A stretch of DNA of 64,000 bases. Source: JABFSA01 sp963827515. GTDB taxonomy: Bacteria > Acidobacteriota > Vicinamibacteria > Vicinamibacterales > UBA2999. How positions within the stretch are numbered: position 1 is the stretch's first letter; each line of letters opens with the position of its first letter. The notes under the pieces were generated by a model. The model made no database searches, was not told where the DNA came from, and saw nothing but the letters and a program-made list of their open reading frames with translations. Positions 1 to 9,340 of the stretch are shown here, piece after piece. The stretch is taken from the NCBI GenBank assembly GCA_963827515.1, contig CAWHBF010000006.1, forward strand, positions 50,596-114,595, written 5' to 3'. The translations under genes were made by a program, and so were the position numbers.

Positions 1-2
1 TT

Positions 3-2225
3 TCGCAGACCATCTCCAAGTCCCTGCCCGTCCCGACCAATGGCTGCGGCGAGATTCGTTACACGGCGCCGATCAACAGCAACAACCCGCAGGGCGTCGC
101 GAGGATCGACTTCCAGCTCAGTCCGAACCAGACCATCTTCGGGCGGTACCTCGTCACCGCGGAGAACACCCCGTCGACCTTTGAAGAGAACGGCAACATC
201 CTGACGGTACAGGGCAGGTGGAATCGGAGAGCATACCGCGAGCACTCCACCGTGGTCGGCCATACGGCGGTGCTCAGTTCCAGCAAGGTCAACTCACTTC
301 GCGTGACGGTGACGCAGGGTGGCAACCATCTCAACGATCCGCCCGTCCAGTTCTTCGATCCCATGTCACTGGGAATCCCGGTGTACTCCTACGTGCCCGG
401 CATGATGGGGATGAACGTTACCGACGGCTTCGGGTTCGCCACGGGAGTGGCCGTGAAGGTGGTCATCAGCAAGTCTTCCTACCAGATTGACGACCAGTTC
501 ACGTTGGTCAGCGGGCAGCACCAGCTCGGCTTCGGAGTGACCTCGTCCAACTGGGCTGTGGAGAATTCGGACTATGCGAGTTCGAATGGAACGTTCAACT
601 TCCTGGGCCGGACGACGGGTATGGGCCTTGCGGATTTCGTGGTGGGGCGCCTGGATCGCCTGGACCACGGCGCGCCCAGCACACTCGACATGACTCAGCG
701 GTACCTCGGCGTGTTCGGCCAGGACTCATGGAAACTGTCGCAGCGCGTGACCCTGAACTTCGGGCTGCGCTGGGAACCGTACTTCGGGCAGAACATGCAG
801 AACGGCGCGGTTTCGAATTTCTCAAACGAGAACTTCAGCAACGGCATCAGGACAGAGGTGTACAAGAACGCCCCCGTCGGCATGCTCTTTCCGGGTGACC
901 CCGGCGTCAACACCAAGGGGATCAATACTCAATGGTGGAATCTCTCACCTCGCGCCGGGATTGCGTGGGATGTGGCCGGGGATGGACGCACCGCGGTTCG
1001 ATCCTCGTATGCGATGAACTACGACCTTCCGACGGGCCAGTTCATGTACCGTCTCGCGACGGGCGCGCCCTTCAGCAGCCGTACCGCCGTAGAAAACACA
1101 CTGCTCGAAGACCCCTACCGCGGGTTTCCCGGGGGGCAGATACACCCGATGCCGCAGCCGCCAACCGCGGACGCGCCGTTTACCCCCTACACGCAATTCG
1201 TGACGATCGATCCGAACATCAATTCCACGCGCGTCCAGTCGTGGAACGTCACGGTTGAGCAGCAACTGGGGGCGTCGAACCTCGTCTCGGCGAGCTATCT
1301 GGGCAGCTACATCGACCGTATCTGGGGTCAGCTCCCGTTGAATCCGGCGGCGTTCATGGGACTGGGACCCTGCACGATCAACAACGTGGCGTATCCGGTC
1401 TGCACGGCGTCCACCAATCTCAACCAGCGACGTGCGCTCTCGCTCGAGAACCCTGCGGCCGGACAGGGGCTTGGCGCCTTGAGCCGGATCGTCGCCGCGG
1501 GCGAGCAGGCCTATCGAGGCGTGCGGCTCTCGTTCCGGCACCGCGCCGCGGACGGGCTGAGCTTCGACTCCAACTACACCATCTCGAACTGCGAGGCCGA
1601 CACCTATTACAGCGGCGGCTTCTTCAACTACGATGACGGGTATCAGAAGCCGGGTGATCCCTCGTTCGATCGCGGCAACTGCGTGTCGAACCGGACCCAC
1701 ATCGGGAACGTCTCGGTCACGTATCAGACACCGCGCTTGGAGACTCCCGTCCTGGCCGTGCTGGCGTCGGATTGGCGGCTTTCGGGCGTCATGAACGCGC
1801 GTTCTGGCCAGTGGCTCTCGGTCGTCACGAATCGGGATATCGCCGGCACGGGTATTCTCGGCAGCACCACGACGGAGTGGATACAGCGCGCGAATAAGGT
1901 GAGCGACGACGTGTACGGCGCGGACCCGGTCGCCAATTACCTGAATCGCGCCGCGTTTGCGTTTCCGCAACCCGGTGCGCTGGGCGATCTTCCCAAGAAC
2001 AGCATCGAAGGGCCCGCTTTCTGGAGCGTCGACATGGCACTCTCACGGCAGGTACCCCTCGGCGCAACGAGGACGGTGCAGCTTCGCTTCGAGGTGTTCA
2101 ATCTCTTGAATACCTTCAACCTGGGTCTCCCGGAAACGGTGCTCGACACCGCCACCTTCGGTCGTATCACGACGATGACAGGAAGCCCACGGATCATGCA
2201 GTTCGGCATCAAGTTTGGGTTCTGA
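3..2225 (+). CDS. TonB-dependent receptor, Oar-like, 5' partial
   Basis: The frame is open from base 3 to the stop at 2225, so the N-terminal plug and carboxypeptidase-regulatory domain lie outside the window. What remains is the outer-membrane beta-barrel half, with alternating Tyr/aromatic strands and a C-terminus typical of this group (TGSPRIMQFGIKFGF, ending in Phe). It is clearly paralogous to the receptor at 20107-23397: both carry YSYVPG...NVT, RWEPYFGQN, RVQSWNVTVEQQLG and SYLGSY. Such receptors move bulky ligands through the outer membrane with TonB energy. It is followed 13 bp downstream by the DUF6152/PDxSGxW pair, probably in one operon. Ligand unknown. Confidence 0.88.
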   Translation, partial: SQTISKSLPVPTNGCGEIRYTAPINSNNPQGVARIDFQLSPNQTIFGRYLVTAENTPSTFEENGNILTVQGRWNRRAYREHSTVVGHTAVLSSSKVNSLRVTVTQGGNHLNDPPVQFFDPMSLGIPVYSYVPGMMGMNVTDGFGFATGVAVKVVISKSSYQIDDQFTLVSGQHQLGFGVTSSNWAVENSDYASSNGTFNFLGRTTGMGLADFVVGRLDRLDHGAPSTLDMTQRYLGVFGQDSWKLSQRVTLNFGLRWEPYFGQNMQNGAVSNFSNENFSNGIRTEVYKNAPVGMLFPGDPGVNTKGINTQWWNLSPRAGIAWDVAGDGRTAVRSSYAMNYDLPTGQFMYRLATGAPFSSRTAVENTLLEDPYRGFPGGQIHPMPQPPTADAPFTPYTQFVTIDPNINSTRVQSWNVTVEQQLGASNLVSASYLGSYIDRIWGQLPLNPAAFMGLGPCTINNVAYPVCTASTNLNQRRALSLENPAAGQGLGALSRIVAAGEQAYRGVRLSFRHRAADGLSFDSNYTISNCEADTYYSGGFFNYDDGYQKPGDPSFDRGNCVSNRTHIGNVSVTYQTPRLETPVLAVLASDWRLSGVMNARSGQWLSVVTNRDIAGTGILGSTTTEWIQRANKVSDDVYGADPVANYLNRAAFAFPQPGALGDLPKNSIEGPAFWSVDMALSRQVPLGATRTVQLRFEVFNLLNTFNLGLPETVLDTATFGRITTMTGSPRIMQFGIKFGF

Positions 2226-2238
2226 TACGGGCACACAC

Positions 2239-2619
2239 ATGCGGCTCGCCGGGTTGGTCATCATCGTTGCCGGCTTGATGACCGGCTCGGCGTCCGGCCA
2301 CCATGGCACCGCCGTCTCCTACGACAGCACGAAGGAGGTCACGATCTCGGGCAAGGTCACGGAATTCTGGTGGCGCAACCCGCATTCGGCGCTGTTCATC
2401 GACGTCACCGACGACAAGGGTGCGCTCGTCAACTGGTCGGTCGAGATGAGCAGCCCCGGCGTGCTGTTGCGAGCCGGCTGGACCCGCAAGACGTTCGTCG
2501 CCGGCGATGCAATTTCCATCGTCGTCCATCCTTCGCGGGCGGGCACACCGGTCGGCGTCTGCCTCAACCCGTGCACGGTCAGCGTCAATGGCACTGCCTT
2601 GTCGGTGCGCGAGCCATGA
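2239..2619 (+). CDS. DUF6152 family secreted protein (copy 1)
   Basis: 126 aa small exported protein. A hydrophobic signal peptide (MRLAGLVIIVAGLMTGSASG) is followed at once by the family hallmark HHGT, then the core with RNPHSALFIDV, NWSVEMSSP and LLRAGWTRKTF. I chose ATG 2239 because the in-frame ATG at 2215 lies inside the upstream receptor gene and gives no signal peptide. The stop overlaps the next start (ATGA at 2616), so translation is coupled. The fold is probably a small beta-barrel, but no biochemical role is known for the family. The same partner arrangement recurs four more times in the window. Confidence 0.85.
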   Translation: MRLAGLVIIVAGLMTGSASGHHGTAVSYDSTKEVTISGKVTEFWWRNPHSALFIDVTDDKGALVNWSVEMSSPGVLLRAGWTRKTFVAGDAISIVVHPSRAGTPVGVCLNPCTVSVNGTALSVREP

Positions 2620-3395
2620 ACGAGGTCACATCCGTGAAGCATCTATCGGTCCGCGTGGCAGTGACGGTCGGACTGACGACGATGTTGTGGGCTCCCGTGG
2701 CGTCAGCTCAAACGCCGGATTTCTCGGGCGTTTGGCTCGTAGCTCCCGGTGGCGGCGGGCCGGGGGGGAAGGTCACCCAGTGGATGCGGCAGGATCCGCC
2801 GTTCACGCCCGACGGGTTGGCCAGATTCAACGCGAACAAACCGGGCAAGGGCCCGCGCCAGGCGCCACCCGCGTTCGGAAACGACCCGCTCGGCGACGCG
2901 AACCCTCCTGGCCTGCTGCGCACGCTGATCTACCCCAGGCCAGTCCAGATCATTCAGCTCCCTGACCGCGTCGTCCAGCTGTTCGAGTACGGGCATTTCT
3001 GGCGAACGATCTGGACCGACGGGCGCGCCGTTCCCGAGGATCAGGGGCCGTACTGGTATGGCTACTCCGTTGGCACGTGGGCCGGCGACACGCTGATGGT
3101 GCAGACTGTCGGCCTCGACGCGCGCGCGTGGCTCGACGAGTGGGGGACGCCGTTCAGCGACGAAGCGAAGATCACCGAGCGGTGGCGCAAGGTGGATGCG
3201 AACACCGTCCAGATGACCATCACCGTGGACGATCCGCGTACGTACGCGAAACCATGGACGAGCGACCCGCGGACGCTGCGGCTGCAGCCGAAGGGATCGC
3301 CCAACGGCGAGATACTCGAAGTGATCTTCGCGCCGGTGGACGAGAAGGAATTCAACGAACGCGTCCGTAACCCGGCCGGCGGGCGCGGTAACTGA
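2616..3395 (+). CDS. Secreted PDxSGxW-family protein (copy 1)
   Basis: 259 aa with a signal peptide and a mature N-terminus starting QTPDFSGVW. The later conserved block runs WRTIWTDGRAVP, then YWYGYSVGTWAGDTL, then a WLDEWGTPFS segment and ITERWRKVD, ending near a DPRTYAKPW motif. The same ordered motifs recur in six other proteins here (6656, 8490, 11190, 17869, 19180, 63066), so this is one paralogous family. It has no enzyme motif I recognise. It starts inside the stop of the DUF6152 gene (ATGA), so the two are co-translated. Probably periplasmic; function unknown. Confidence 0.8.
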   Translation: MNEVTSVKHLSVRVAVTVGLTTMLWAPVASAQTPDFSGVWLVAPGGGGPGGKVTQWMRQDPPFTPDGLARFNANKPGKGPRQAPPAFGNDPLGDANPPGLLRTLIYPRPVQIIQLPDRVVQLFEYGHFWRTIWTDGRAVPEDQGPYWYGYSVGTWAGDTLMVQTVGLDARAWLDEWGTPFSDEAKITERWRKVDANTVQMTITVDDPRTYAKPWTSDPRTLRLQPKGSPNGEILEVIFAPVDEKEFNERVRNPAGGRGN

Positions 3396-3517
3396 CGAGT
3401 GAGCCCGCCGCGCGTCGCTCCGCTCACGCACATTAGTTCTTATTAGTTCTTGCCCCGGTTGTCTCATCGCATGAGCAACGAATCGGTGAGGAATGAAAAC
3501 TTGGTGGGAGGCTCGCT
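3396..3517. other. Short intergenic leader of TonB receptor
   Basis: 122 bp between an operon end and the next receptor. It contains a GGGAGG ribosome-binding site just upstream of ATG 3518 and an AT-richer direct repeat (TTAGTTCTTATTAGTTCTT near 3432-3450). No promoter is clear enough to call. Confidence 0.3.
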
Positions 3518-6500
3518 ATGAGTGCACGGAGTTTCGCGAACACAGTTGGGGTAGCCCTGATTGCGATGCTGATGCCCGCGATGGCACACGCGCAAGCGTC
3601 GATCACCGGAGTCGTACGCGACACGTCCGGAGCGGTGCTGCCGGGTGTGAACGTTGAAGCCGCAAGCCCGGCGCTCATCGAGAAGGTGCGGTCGACTGTC
3701 ACCACTGACACCGGACAGTATCGCCTCGAGAACCTGCGTCCGGGTACGTACGAGGTGACGTTCACCTTGCCGGGCTTCTCGACCGTCAAGCGCGACGCCG
3801 TCGAGCTGCAGGGCTCGTTCTCCGCCACCATCAACGCCGACCTGCGGGTCGGCGAGATTTCGGAGACGGTGACCGTCACCGGCGAGTCGCCCATCGTGGA
3901 CGTGCAGAACACGACGCAGCAGCGGGTGCTCAACCACGAGCTCATTGACGCGATTCCGACCGGCCGCAGCGACAAGAACTTGGCGACGCTGATTCCGGGC
4001 GTGTCGATCGCCGGCGGCATCAGCCAGGACGTCGGCGGCACCCAGGACCAGGTGTCATCCCAGCTGGTTGTTCACGGAAGCCGCGGTACGGACCAGCGTC
4101 TCACGCAGAACGGCGTGTCGCTTGGCATCACGGCCAACGGTGCGAACACCCTCATCGCGGCGACGAACCTCAGCGCGTATCAGGAGGTCGCGATCGACAC
4201 CGGCGCCGTGTCCGCCGAGCTCCCCACCGGCGGCGTGCGCGTGAACTACATTCCGAAGGACGGCGGCAACCGCGTATCTGGGGCGTTCGTCTTCGGCTTC
4301 GGCAACGGCGGCATGCAGAGCGACAACTTCACGGATGAGCTCAAAGCCGCCGGTCTGGGCACGCCGAACGCGCTGAAGCTGAGCTACGACTACAACCCAG
4401 GCGTCGGTGGTCCGATCCTGCGCGACCGGCTATGGTTCCACGCCGCCTACAAGAAGCAGAGCAACGAGTCCTACTCGGCTGGCGTGTTCGTGAATCGCAA
4501 TGCCAACGACCCGACTGCGTGGACGTACGTGCCCGACGAGTCGAGCCGGCCGTACAACGCGGTGGAGGCGTCGGACCTGCATCTGCGCCTCACGTGGCAG
4601 GCATTGCCGAAGCTGAGGCTCGGCTTCAGTCTGCAGAACTCGGGGTATTGCGCCTGCACCGACGGCATCAACGCCACCACGTCGCCCGAGGCGTCGCTCT
4701 ATCGCAAGACCAATCTGCAGCGCAACATCATGGGCGACTGGTCGGCGCCGGTGACCAATAACCTGCTGATCGACGGCGCCTTCATCAACCGTCATCAGGA
4801 CCAGATCCGGACCGTGCCGCCCGCGTACGACAATCCCGCGATGATTTCCGTGATGGAGCAGGCGCAGGCGAACCTCGTCTACCGGACCGTGAATGTCGGC
4901 ACGGCCAACCCCAACCTGCGCGACTCGTGGTTTTCCACCATGTTCATCCGGACGGCCGTGTCGTACGTCACCGGCGGGCATATCCTCAAGGCCGGGTTCA
5001 CCTTCGGCAACGGCAACGAAATCCACAAGCTCGGCAACCAATTGCCTGGGGCGATTCCGTACGCCTACCGCTTCAATAACGGCGTCCCGAACCTGATCAC
5101 GCTCTACGGATATCCGGTGGAGACGAGTTACACGACCGACTCCGACTCGGGCGCGTGGATCCAGGACAGGTGGACGGTCTCGCGGATGACGCTGAGCGCC
5201 GGCCTGCGTTTCGACCACTTCGCCAACTCGGCGCCCGAGTCGGTGGCAGGTCCCACCCAGTTGCTGCCGGCACGCAATCTCGTCTTCCCGGCCACCAACG
5301 GCGTGAATTTCAAGGACCTCACGCCAAAGCTCGGCGCCGTCTACGATCTCACCGGCGACGGCAAGACCGCCGTGAAGGTGAGCCTCAACAAGTACGTGTT
5401 GGGTCTGAGCTCCGGGGATGCGATCTTCGGATCGGTCCTGATGCCCATCAATCGCGTCGGCAACACGACGACGCGTTCGTGGAACGACCGGACAACGTTC
5501 CCCGCAGGCGACCCGCGGAACGGAAACTATGTTCCGGATTGCAATCTCGTGCTGCCTGGTGCCAACGGCGAGTGCGGCGCGCTGGCCAACCAGAACTTCG
5601 GCGGCTCTTCGGGTGGTAATGTCTACGACCCTGAGATCCTTGGAGGCTGGGGCACGCGCGGCTACAACTGGGAACTCTCGGCCGGCGTGCAGAGGGAAAT
5701 CCTGCCGCGCGTCTCGCTGGACGTCAGCTACTTCCGGCGCTGGTACGGGAACTTCTTCGTCATCGACAACCGCGCCGTGTCGCCGGCTGACGTGACCGCG
5801 TTCAGCGTGCCGGCGCCGAACGTTGACCCACGGATGCCGACAGCGGGCCAGACGGTCACCGGGTACTACGACCTGAATCCGAACGTGGTCGGCCAGGTGA
5901 GCAACTACGTCACCAAGGCGTCGAACTACGGCGACCAGAGCGAGATGTGGAACGGTGTGGACGTCAACGTGAGTGCGAGGCTCAGGGGAAGTCTCCTGCT
6001 GGCGGGGGGCACCAGTACGGGACGCACCAGCACCAACACGTGCGCGGTTCGCGAAGAACTCCCCGAGACGGCCATGCTCAACCCCTTCTGCGACAGCTCG
6101 ACGCCCTGGCTGACGCAGGTCAAGTTCGTTACCTCGTATATCGTGCCGCGCATCGGCGTGAATCTCAGCGGCACACTGCAGAACCTCCCGGGTCCGGCGC
6201 TCAGCGCGACCTACGTGGCGTCGAATGCGGTCGTTGCGCCCTCGCTCGGGCGGCCGCTCTCCGGCGGAGCGGCCAACGTGACGGTGAACCTCATGGGGCC
6301 GACCTCGGAGAACTACGACCGCTACACTCAACTCGATCTGCGGGTCGGCAAGGCCATCCCGATCGGGATGGTGCGATCGTCCTTGAACCTCGACATTTTC
6401 AACGCGCTGAACGCCAGCTCGGTGCTCGCGCTGAACACCGTGTACGGCGGCGCCAGGCCGTGGCTGAGCCCGCAGTCGATCATGCAGGGACGGCTGCTCA

Positions 6501-6526
6501 AGATCAGCGCCCAGATCGACTTCTAG
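3518..6526 (+). CDS. TonB-dependent receptor with carboxypeptidase-regulatory-like domain (Oar-like)
   Basis: 1002 aa. A signal peptide ending in AHAQ is followed by a carboxypeptidase-regulatory-like beta-sandwich at about residues 27-105 (ITGVVRDTSGAVLPGVNVE, LRPGTYEVTFTLPGF), then a linker with the TonB-box-like string ISETVTVTGESPIVDV, a plug domain (IPTGRSDKNLATLIPG) and a long beta-barrel to the C-terminal Phe. It is closest to the receptor at 52988-56029: both carry GANGECGAL, a YFRR segment and ASVL/ASGV barrel ends. Role: TonB-powered outer-membrane import, ligand unknown. GGGAGG precedes the ATG. The next gene of the cluster follows within 130 bp. Confidence 0.92.
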   Translation: MSARSFANTVGVALIAMLMPAMAHAQASITGVVRDTSGAVLPGVNVEAASPALIEKVRSTVTTDTGQYRLENLRPGTYEVTFTLPGFSTVKRDAVELQGSFSATINADLRVGEISETVTVTGESPIVDVQNTTQQRVLNHELIDAIPTGRSDKNLATLIPGVSIAGGISQDVGGTQDQVSSQLVVHGSRGTDQRLTQNGVSLGITANGANTLIAATNLSAYQEVAIDTGAVSAELPTGGVRVNYIPKDGGNRVSGAFVFGFGNGGMQSDNFTDELKAAGLGTPNALKLSYDYNPGVGGPILRDRLWFHAAYKKQSNESYSAGVFVNRNANDPTAWTYVPDESSRPYNAVEASDLHLRLTWQALPKLRLGFSLQNSGYCACTDGINATTSPEASLYRKTNLQRNIMGDWSAPVTNNLLIDGAFINRHQDQIRTVPPAYDNPAMISVMEQAQANLVYRTVNVGTANPNLRDSWFSTMFIRTAVSYVTGGHILKAGFTFGNGNEIHKLGNQLPGAIPYAYRFNNGVPNLITLYGYPVETSYTTDSDSGAWIQDRWTVSRMTLSAGLRFDHFANSAPESVAGPTQLLPARNLVFPATNGVNFKDLTPKLGAVYDLTGDGKTAVKVSLNKYVLGLSSGDAIFGSVLMPINRVGNTTTRSWNDRTTFPAGDPRNGNYVPDCNLVLPGANGECGALANQNFGGSSGGNVYDPEILGGWGTRGYNWELSAGVQREILPRVSLDVSYFRRWYGNFFVIDNRAVSPADVTAFSVPAPNVDPRMPTAGQTVTGYYDLNPNVVGQVSNYVTKASNYGDQSEMWNGVDVNVSARLRGSLLLAGGTSTGRTSTNTCAVREELPETAMLNPFCDSSTPWLTQVKFVTSYIVPRIGVNLSGTLQNLPGPALSATYVASNAVVAPSLGRPLSGGAANVTVNLMGPTSENYDRYTQLDLRVGKAIPIGMVRSSLNLDIFNALNASSVLALNTVYGGARPWLSPQSIMQGRLLKISAQIDF

Positions 6527-6655
6527 ATGACGCTTTCAGGAAGGCGAGCGGAACATGTCGAGACCGATCCATCAGGCGGGACCATGGTCGTGGCGGTCGC
6601 GATGTCGGTGCAGCCCCCCGATGACATCGACAGGCCGACCGAACGAGTTGTGGTC

Positions 6656-7534
6656 ATGACCATCCATGTCATTCGCGTCCTGCTGCTGCTGGTGTGGGCG
6701 ATCCCTGTGCAGGCTCAAGTCAGCCTCATCGGCGACTGGAGCAGCCGTGTCCATGAAGACTCCACCCGCAACGATCCTCGAATCGGCGACTTCGCCGGAT
6801 TGCCGATGACGCCGCAGGCGTTGGCACACGCTGACGCATGGACCGAGTCGAGGCTGACCGTCCCGGAACGCCAGTGCGTGCCGAACGGGGCCGCATGGGC
6901 CTTCCGCGGCCCAGCGCAGATCCGTATCTGGGAGGAGAAGGATCCCACCACGCAGGACGTGGTCGCCATCAAGACGTTCATCGGGACGTTCTCTCAGACC
7001 CGAACCATCTGGATGGACGGCCGTTCGCACCCGGGCGAGTACGCGCCGCACACGTGGCAGGGATTCTCGACCGGTACGTGGAACGGCAGCATGCTGGTGG
7101 TCAGGACAACCCATCTCAAGCGCTTCTTCCACCGGCGCAACGGCGTGCCGCAAAGCGACAAGGCAACGCTGACCGAGCACTTCATTCGCCACGGCAATGC
7201 CTACCTTACACACGTGACGATGGTCGAGGATCCGGTCTACCTGACGGAACCGCTGGTGCAGAGCCAGAACTTCGTGCTCGTGTCGAATGTGACGCCGGCG
7301 ACGTACCAGGCGTGGACGGTGTGTCTGGCGCTGGAAGAAATCGCCGGCCGGCCGCGCGGATACGTCCCGCACTATCTGCCCGGCACGAATCCGTTCCTCA
7401 CGGAATACGCCACGAAGTTTCGCGTCCCTTTCGAGGCCACCCGCGCGGGAGCCGAGGCGATGTATCCCGAGTACCAGGGCACGGTGCGTCAGATGCTTCG
7501 GGCGCTTCCTGCAGATCAGGCGCCGGCGAAATGA
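6656..7534 (+). CDS. Secreted PDxSGxW-like family protein, divergent (copy 2)
   Basis: 292 aa from ATG 6656, chosen because it begins a proper signal peptide (MTIHVIRVLLLLVWAIPVQA); the longer frame back to 6527 has no homologous look. The mature start is SLIGDWSS instead of PDxSGxW. The rest keeps the family order: CVPNGA, TRTIWMDGRSHPG, WQGFSTGTWNGSMLVV, HRRNGVPQSDKATLTEHF and a final VEDPVYLTEP. It has no DUF6152 partner and instead overlaps the metallo-beta-lactamase-fold gene by ATGA at 7531. Periplasmic role unknown. Confidence 0.72.
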   Translation: MTIHVIRVLLLLVWAIPVQAQVSLIGDWSSRVHEDSTRNDPRIGDFAGLPMTPQALAHADAWTESRLTVPERQCVPNGAAWAFRGPAQIRIWEEKDPTTQDVVAIKTFIGTFSQTRTIWMDGRSHPGEYAPHTWQGFSTGTWNGSMLVVRTTHLKRFFHRRNGVPQSDKATLTEHFIRHGNAYLTHVTMVEDPVYLTEPLVQSQNFVLVSNVTPATYQAWTVCLALEEIAGRPRGYVPHYLPGTNPFLTEYATKFRVPFEATRAGAEAMYPEYQGTVRQMLRALPADQAPAK

Positions 7535-8493
7535 GAAACGGCATCCTGCTGCGTGCGGCTGCGATCGTGGCGATCGTCGTCGCCCAGCCTCTCGCGGCCG
7601 CCCAGGCGCAGACGAAGCCAACCACCAGCGGCACCGCGTCCGAGCCAAGGGTCGAGGTGGTCCAGGTGACGGCCGACGTCTACATGATCGGCGGCGCCGG
7701 TGGAAATGTTGCCGTGAACGTCGGTCCGCAGGGCCTCTTCGTCGTCGACACCGGCGCCGACGCGGCGAGCGCCCTGGTGATCGCCGCGATCCGCGGGATC
7801 TCGGACAGGCCGATTCGCTATCTCGCCAACACCAGCGCCGATGCCGACCATGTCGGCGGGAACGTTACCGTGAGGGCGCTGGGTCAGGGGATTCGGACGC
7901 GGGAGAATCAGGAGGAGGGCGCCGTTGTCATCGCCCACGAGGCGGTGCTGAGCCGGATGAGCGCGCCGACCGGCCAGGTGCCACCCACCCCCGTCGCCGG
8001 CTGGCCCACCATCACCTTCTCGGCTGCCCAACAGGACCTGGCCTTCAACGGTCAGGGTATCCGGCTGTTCCACGCGCCCGCCGCGCATACCGACGGGGAC
8101 ACCGTCGTGTTTTTCCCTCGCTCCGATGTTGTGGCGACCGGGGACATCTTCGACCCCACGCGGTATCCCGTCATCGACCTCGCCAGGGGCGGAAGCATCG
8201 GTGGAGAGATTGACGCGATCAACTGGTTGCTCGACCTGCTCGTGCCCGGAGAGAAGGAAGAGGGCGGGACGATGGTCGTGCCAGGGCACGGACGAGTCTG
8301 CGACGAGAGCGAGGTCATGGAATACCGCGACATGCTCACCATCGTGCGCGACCGCGTGAAGGCGATGGTCGACAAGGGCGCGACCCTGGAGCAGGTGAAG
8401 GCCGCGAAGCCGACGTTCGAGTACGACCCTGAGTACGGCGCGAGCGATGCCTTTGTCGAGGCGGTGTTCCGCGGATTGCAGGTGCGGCGGTGA
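7531..8493 (+). CDS. Exported MBL-fold protein with a degenerate zinc site
   Basis: 320 aa with a signal peptide ending in AQAQ. Metallo-beta-lactamase fold: the usual early strand is FVVDTGAD, but the HxHxDH motif reads SADADH at residues 102-107. The two zinc-1 histidines are absent while Asp106 and His107 remain. A later His (APAAHTDGD), a bridging Asp (VATGDIFD) and PGHGRV are kept, so one metal could still bind. The start overlaps the upstream stop (ATGA) and its own stop overlaps the next GTG (GTGA), so it is part of a translationally coupled run. The substrate is unknown; the family includes lactonases, thioesterases and beta-lactamases. Confidence 0.85.
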   Translation: MRNGILLRAAAIVAIVVAQPLAAAQAQTKPTTSGTASEPRVEVVQVTADVYMIGGAGGNVAVNVGPQGLFVVDTGADAASALVIAAIRGISDRPIRYLANTSADADHVGGNVTVRALGQGIRTRENQEEGAVVIAHEAVLSRMSAPTGQVPPTPVAGWPTITFSAAQQDLAFNGQGIRLFHAPAAHTDGDTVVFFPRSDVVATGDIFDPTRYPVIDLARGGSIGGEIDAINWLLDLLVPGEKEEGGTMVVPGHGRVCDESEVMEYRDMLTIVRDRVKAMVDKGATLEQVKAAKPTFEYDPEYGASDAFVEAVFRGLQVRR

Positions 8494-9287
8494 GCGCGCG
8501 AGTCTCCTCGCGATCGGATGCGTCTCCTGCCGTCGCCGTGCTGGTGTGCGTGTTGCTCGCCACCCTTGCGGTGGCGGCGCCCGCACGCGCGCAGGGCGGC
8601 CGCGGCGCTGGCGCTGGTGGTGAACAGCCACCGTCTCCTCGCCAGGCCGCGCCGGTGGATCTCACCGGCTACTGGGTTTCCGTCGTGTCGGAGGACTGGC
8701 GATACCGGATGATGACGCCGCCGAAAGGCGACGCGGGCGGCGTGCCGCTCAACGCGGAGGGGCGTCGCGTGGCGGGTGAGTGGGATCCGGCGCGCGATAC
8801 CGCCGCAGGCGAGGCGTGCCGTGCTTACGGCGCTCCCGGTGTGATGCGCCGGCCGGGGCGGCTGCACATCTCCTGGCAGGACGACCGGACCTTGAAGGTC
8901 GACACCGACGCCGGGACACAGACGCGGCTATTTCACTTCGGCGGCGGTGCGCCCGCTGTCCCTGGCGAACGCTCGTGGCAGGGGACATCCACGGCAGCCT
9001 GGGATGGCGTGGGCGGTCGTGGCGCGACGCGCTGGGGCTCACTGCGCGTGGTGACCACACAACTGCGGCCGGGCTACGTTCGGAAGAACGGCGTGCCCTA
9101 TAGTGAGAGCGCGGTGTTGACCGAGTATTTCGACGCACATCCCGGGCCCGGGAGTTCCTCATGGATCACGATCACGACGATCGTGAACGACCCGAGATAC
9201 CTCGGCCAGGAATTCATCACCAGCACCGACTTCCGAAAAGAGCCAGATGGCTCGAAATGGAACCCGACGCCGTGCAGCGCCGACTAG
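8490..9287 (+). CDS. Secreted PDxSGxW-like family protein (copy 3)
   Basis: 265 aa, starting at a GTG that overlaps the MBL stop. A long signal peptide ends in ARAQ, followed by a Gly-rich stretch and PVDLTGYWVSVV, which is the family's PDxSGxW position. The motif order then matches: RLFHFGGG, SWQGTSTAAWD, RVVTTQLRPGYVRKNGVP, SESAVLTEYFDAH and VNDPRYLGQEF. The C-terminus has a lone Cys (TPCSAD). It shares the RKNGVP-type tail with copy 2, so copies 2 and 3 form a subfamily. No catalytic motif seen. Confidence 0.72.
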   Translation: MSARVSSRSDASPAVAVLVCVLLATLAVAAPARAQGGRGAGAGGEQPPSPRQAAPVDLTGYWVSVVSEDWRYRMMTPPKGDAGGVPLNAEGRRVAGEWDPARDTAAGEACRAYGAPGVMRRPGRLHISWQDDRTLKVDTDAGTQTRLFHFGGGAPAVPGERSWQGTSTAAWDGVGGRGATRWGSLRVVTTQLRPGYVRKNGVPYSESAVLTEYFDAHPGPGSSSWITITTIVNDPRYLGQEFITSTDFRKEPDGSKWNPTPCSAD

Positions 9288-9340
9288 CCGCGTAGGCTGC
9301 GATGTGTGACAGCCGCTCGAGCCCAGATTCTCAGGAGAAC

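Noticed and set aside
945..1970. 341-codon minus-strand frame opposite the first TonB receptor
   Set aside because: Arg/Val/Gly-rich, no family motif, and exactly shadows a well-supported plus-strand gene. Long antisense frames are common in high-GC DNA.
4430..6331. 633-codon minus-strand frame opposite the second receptor
   Set aside because: Its composition is that of a reverse-complemented barrel gene, with no start signal or known domain.
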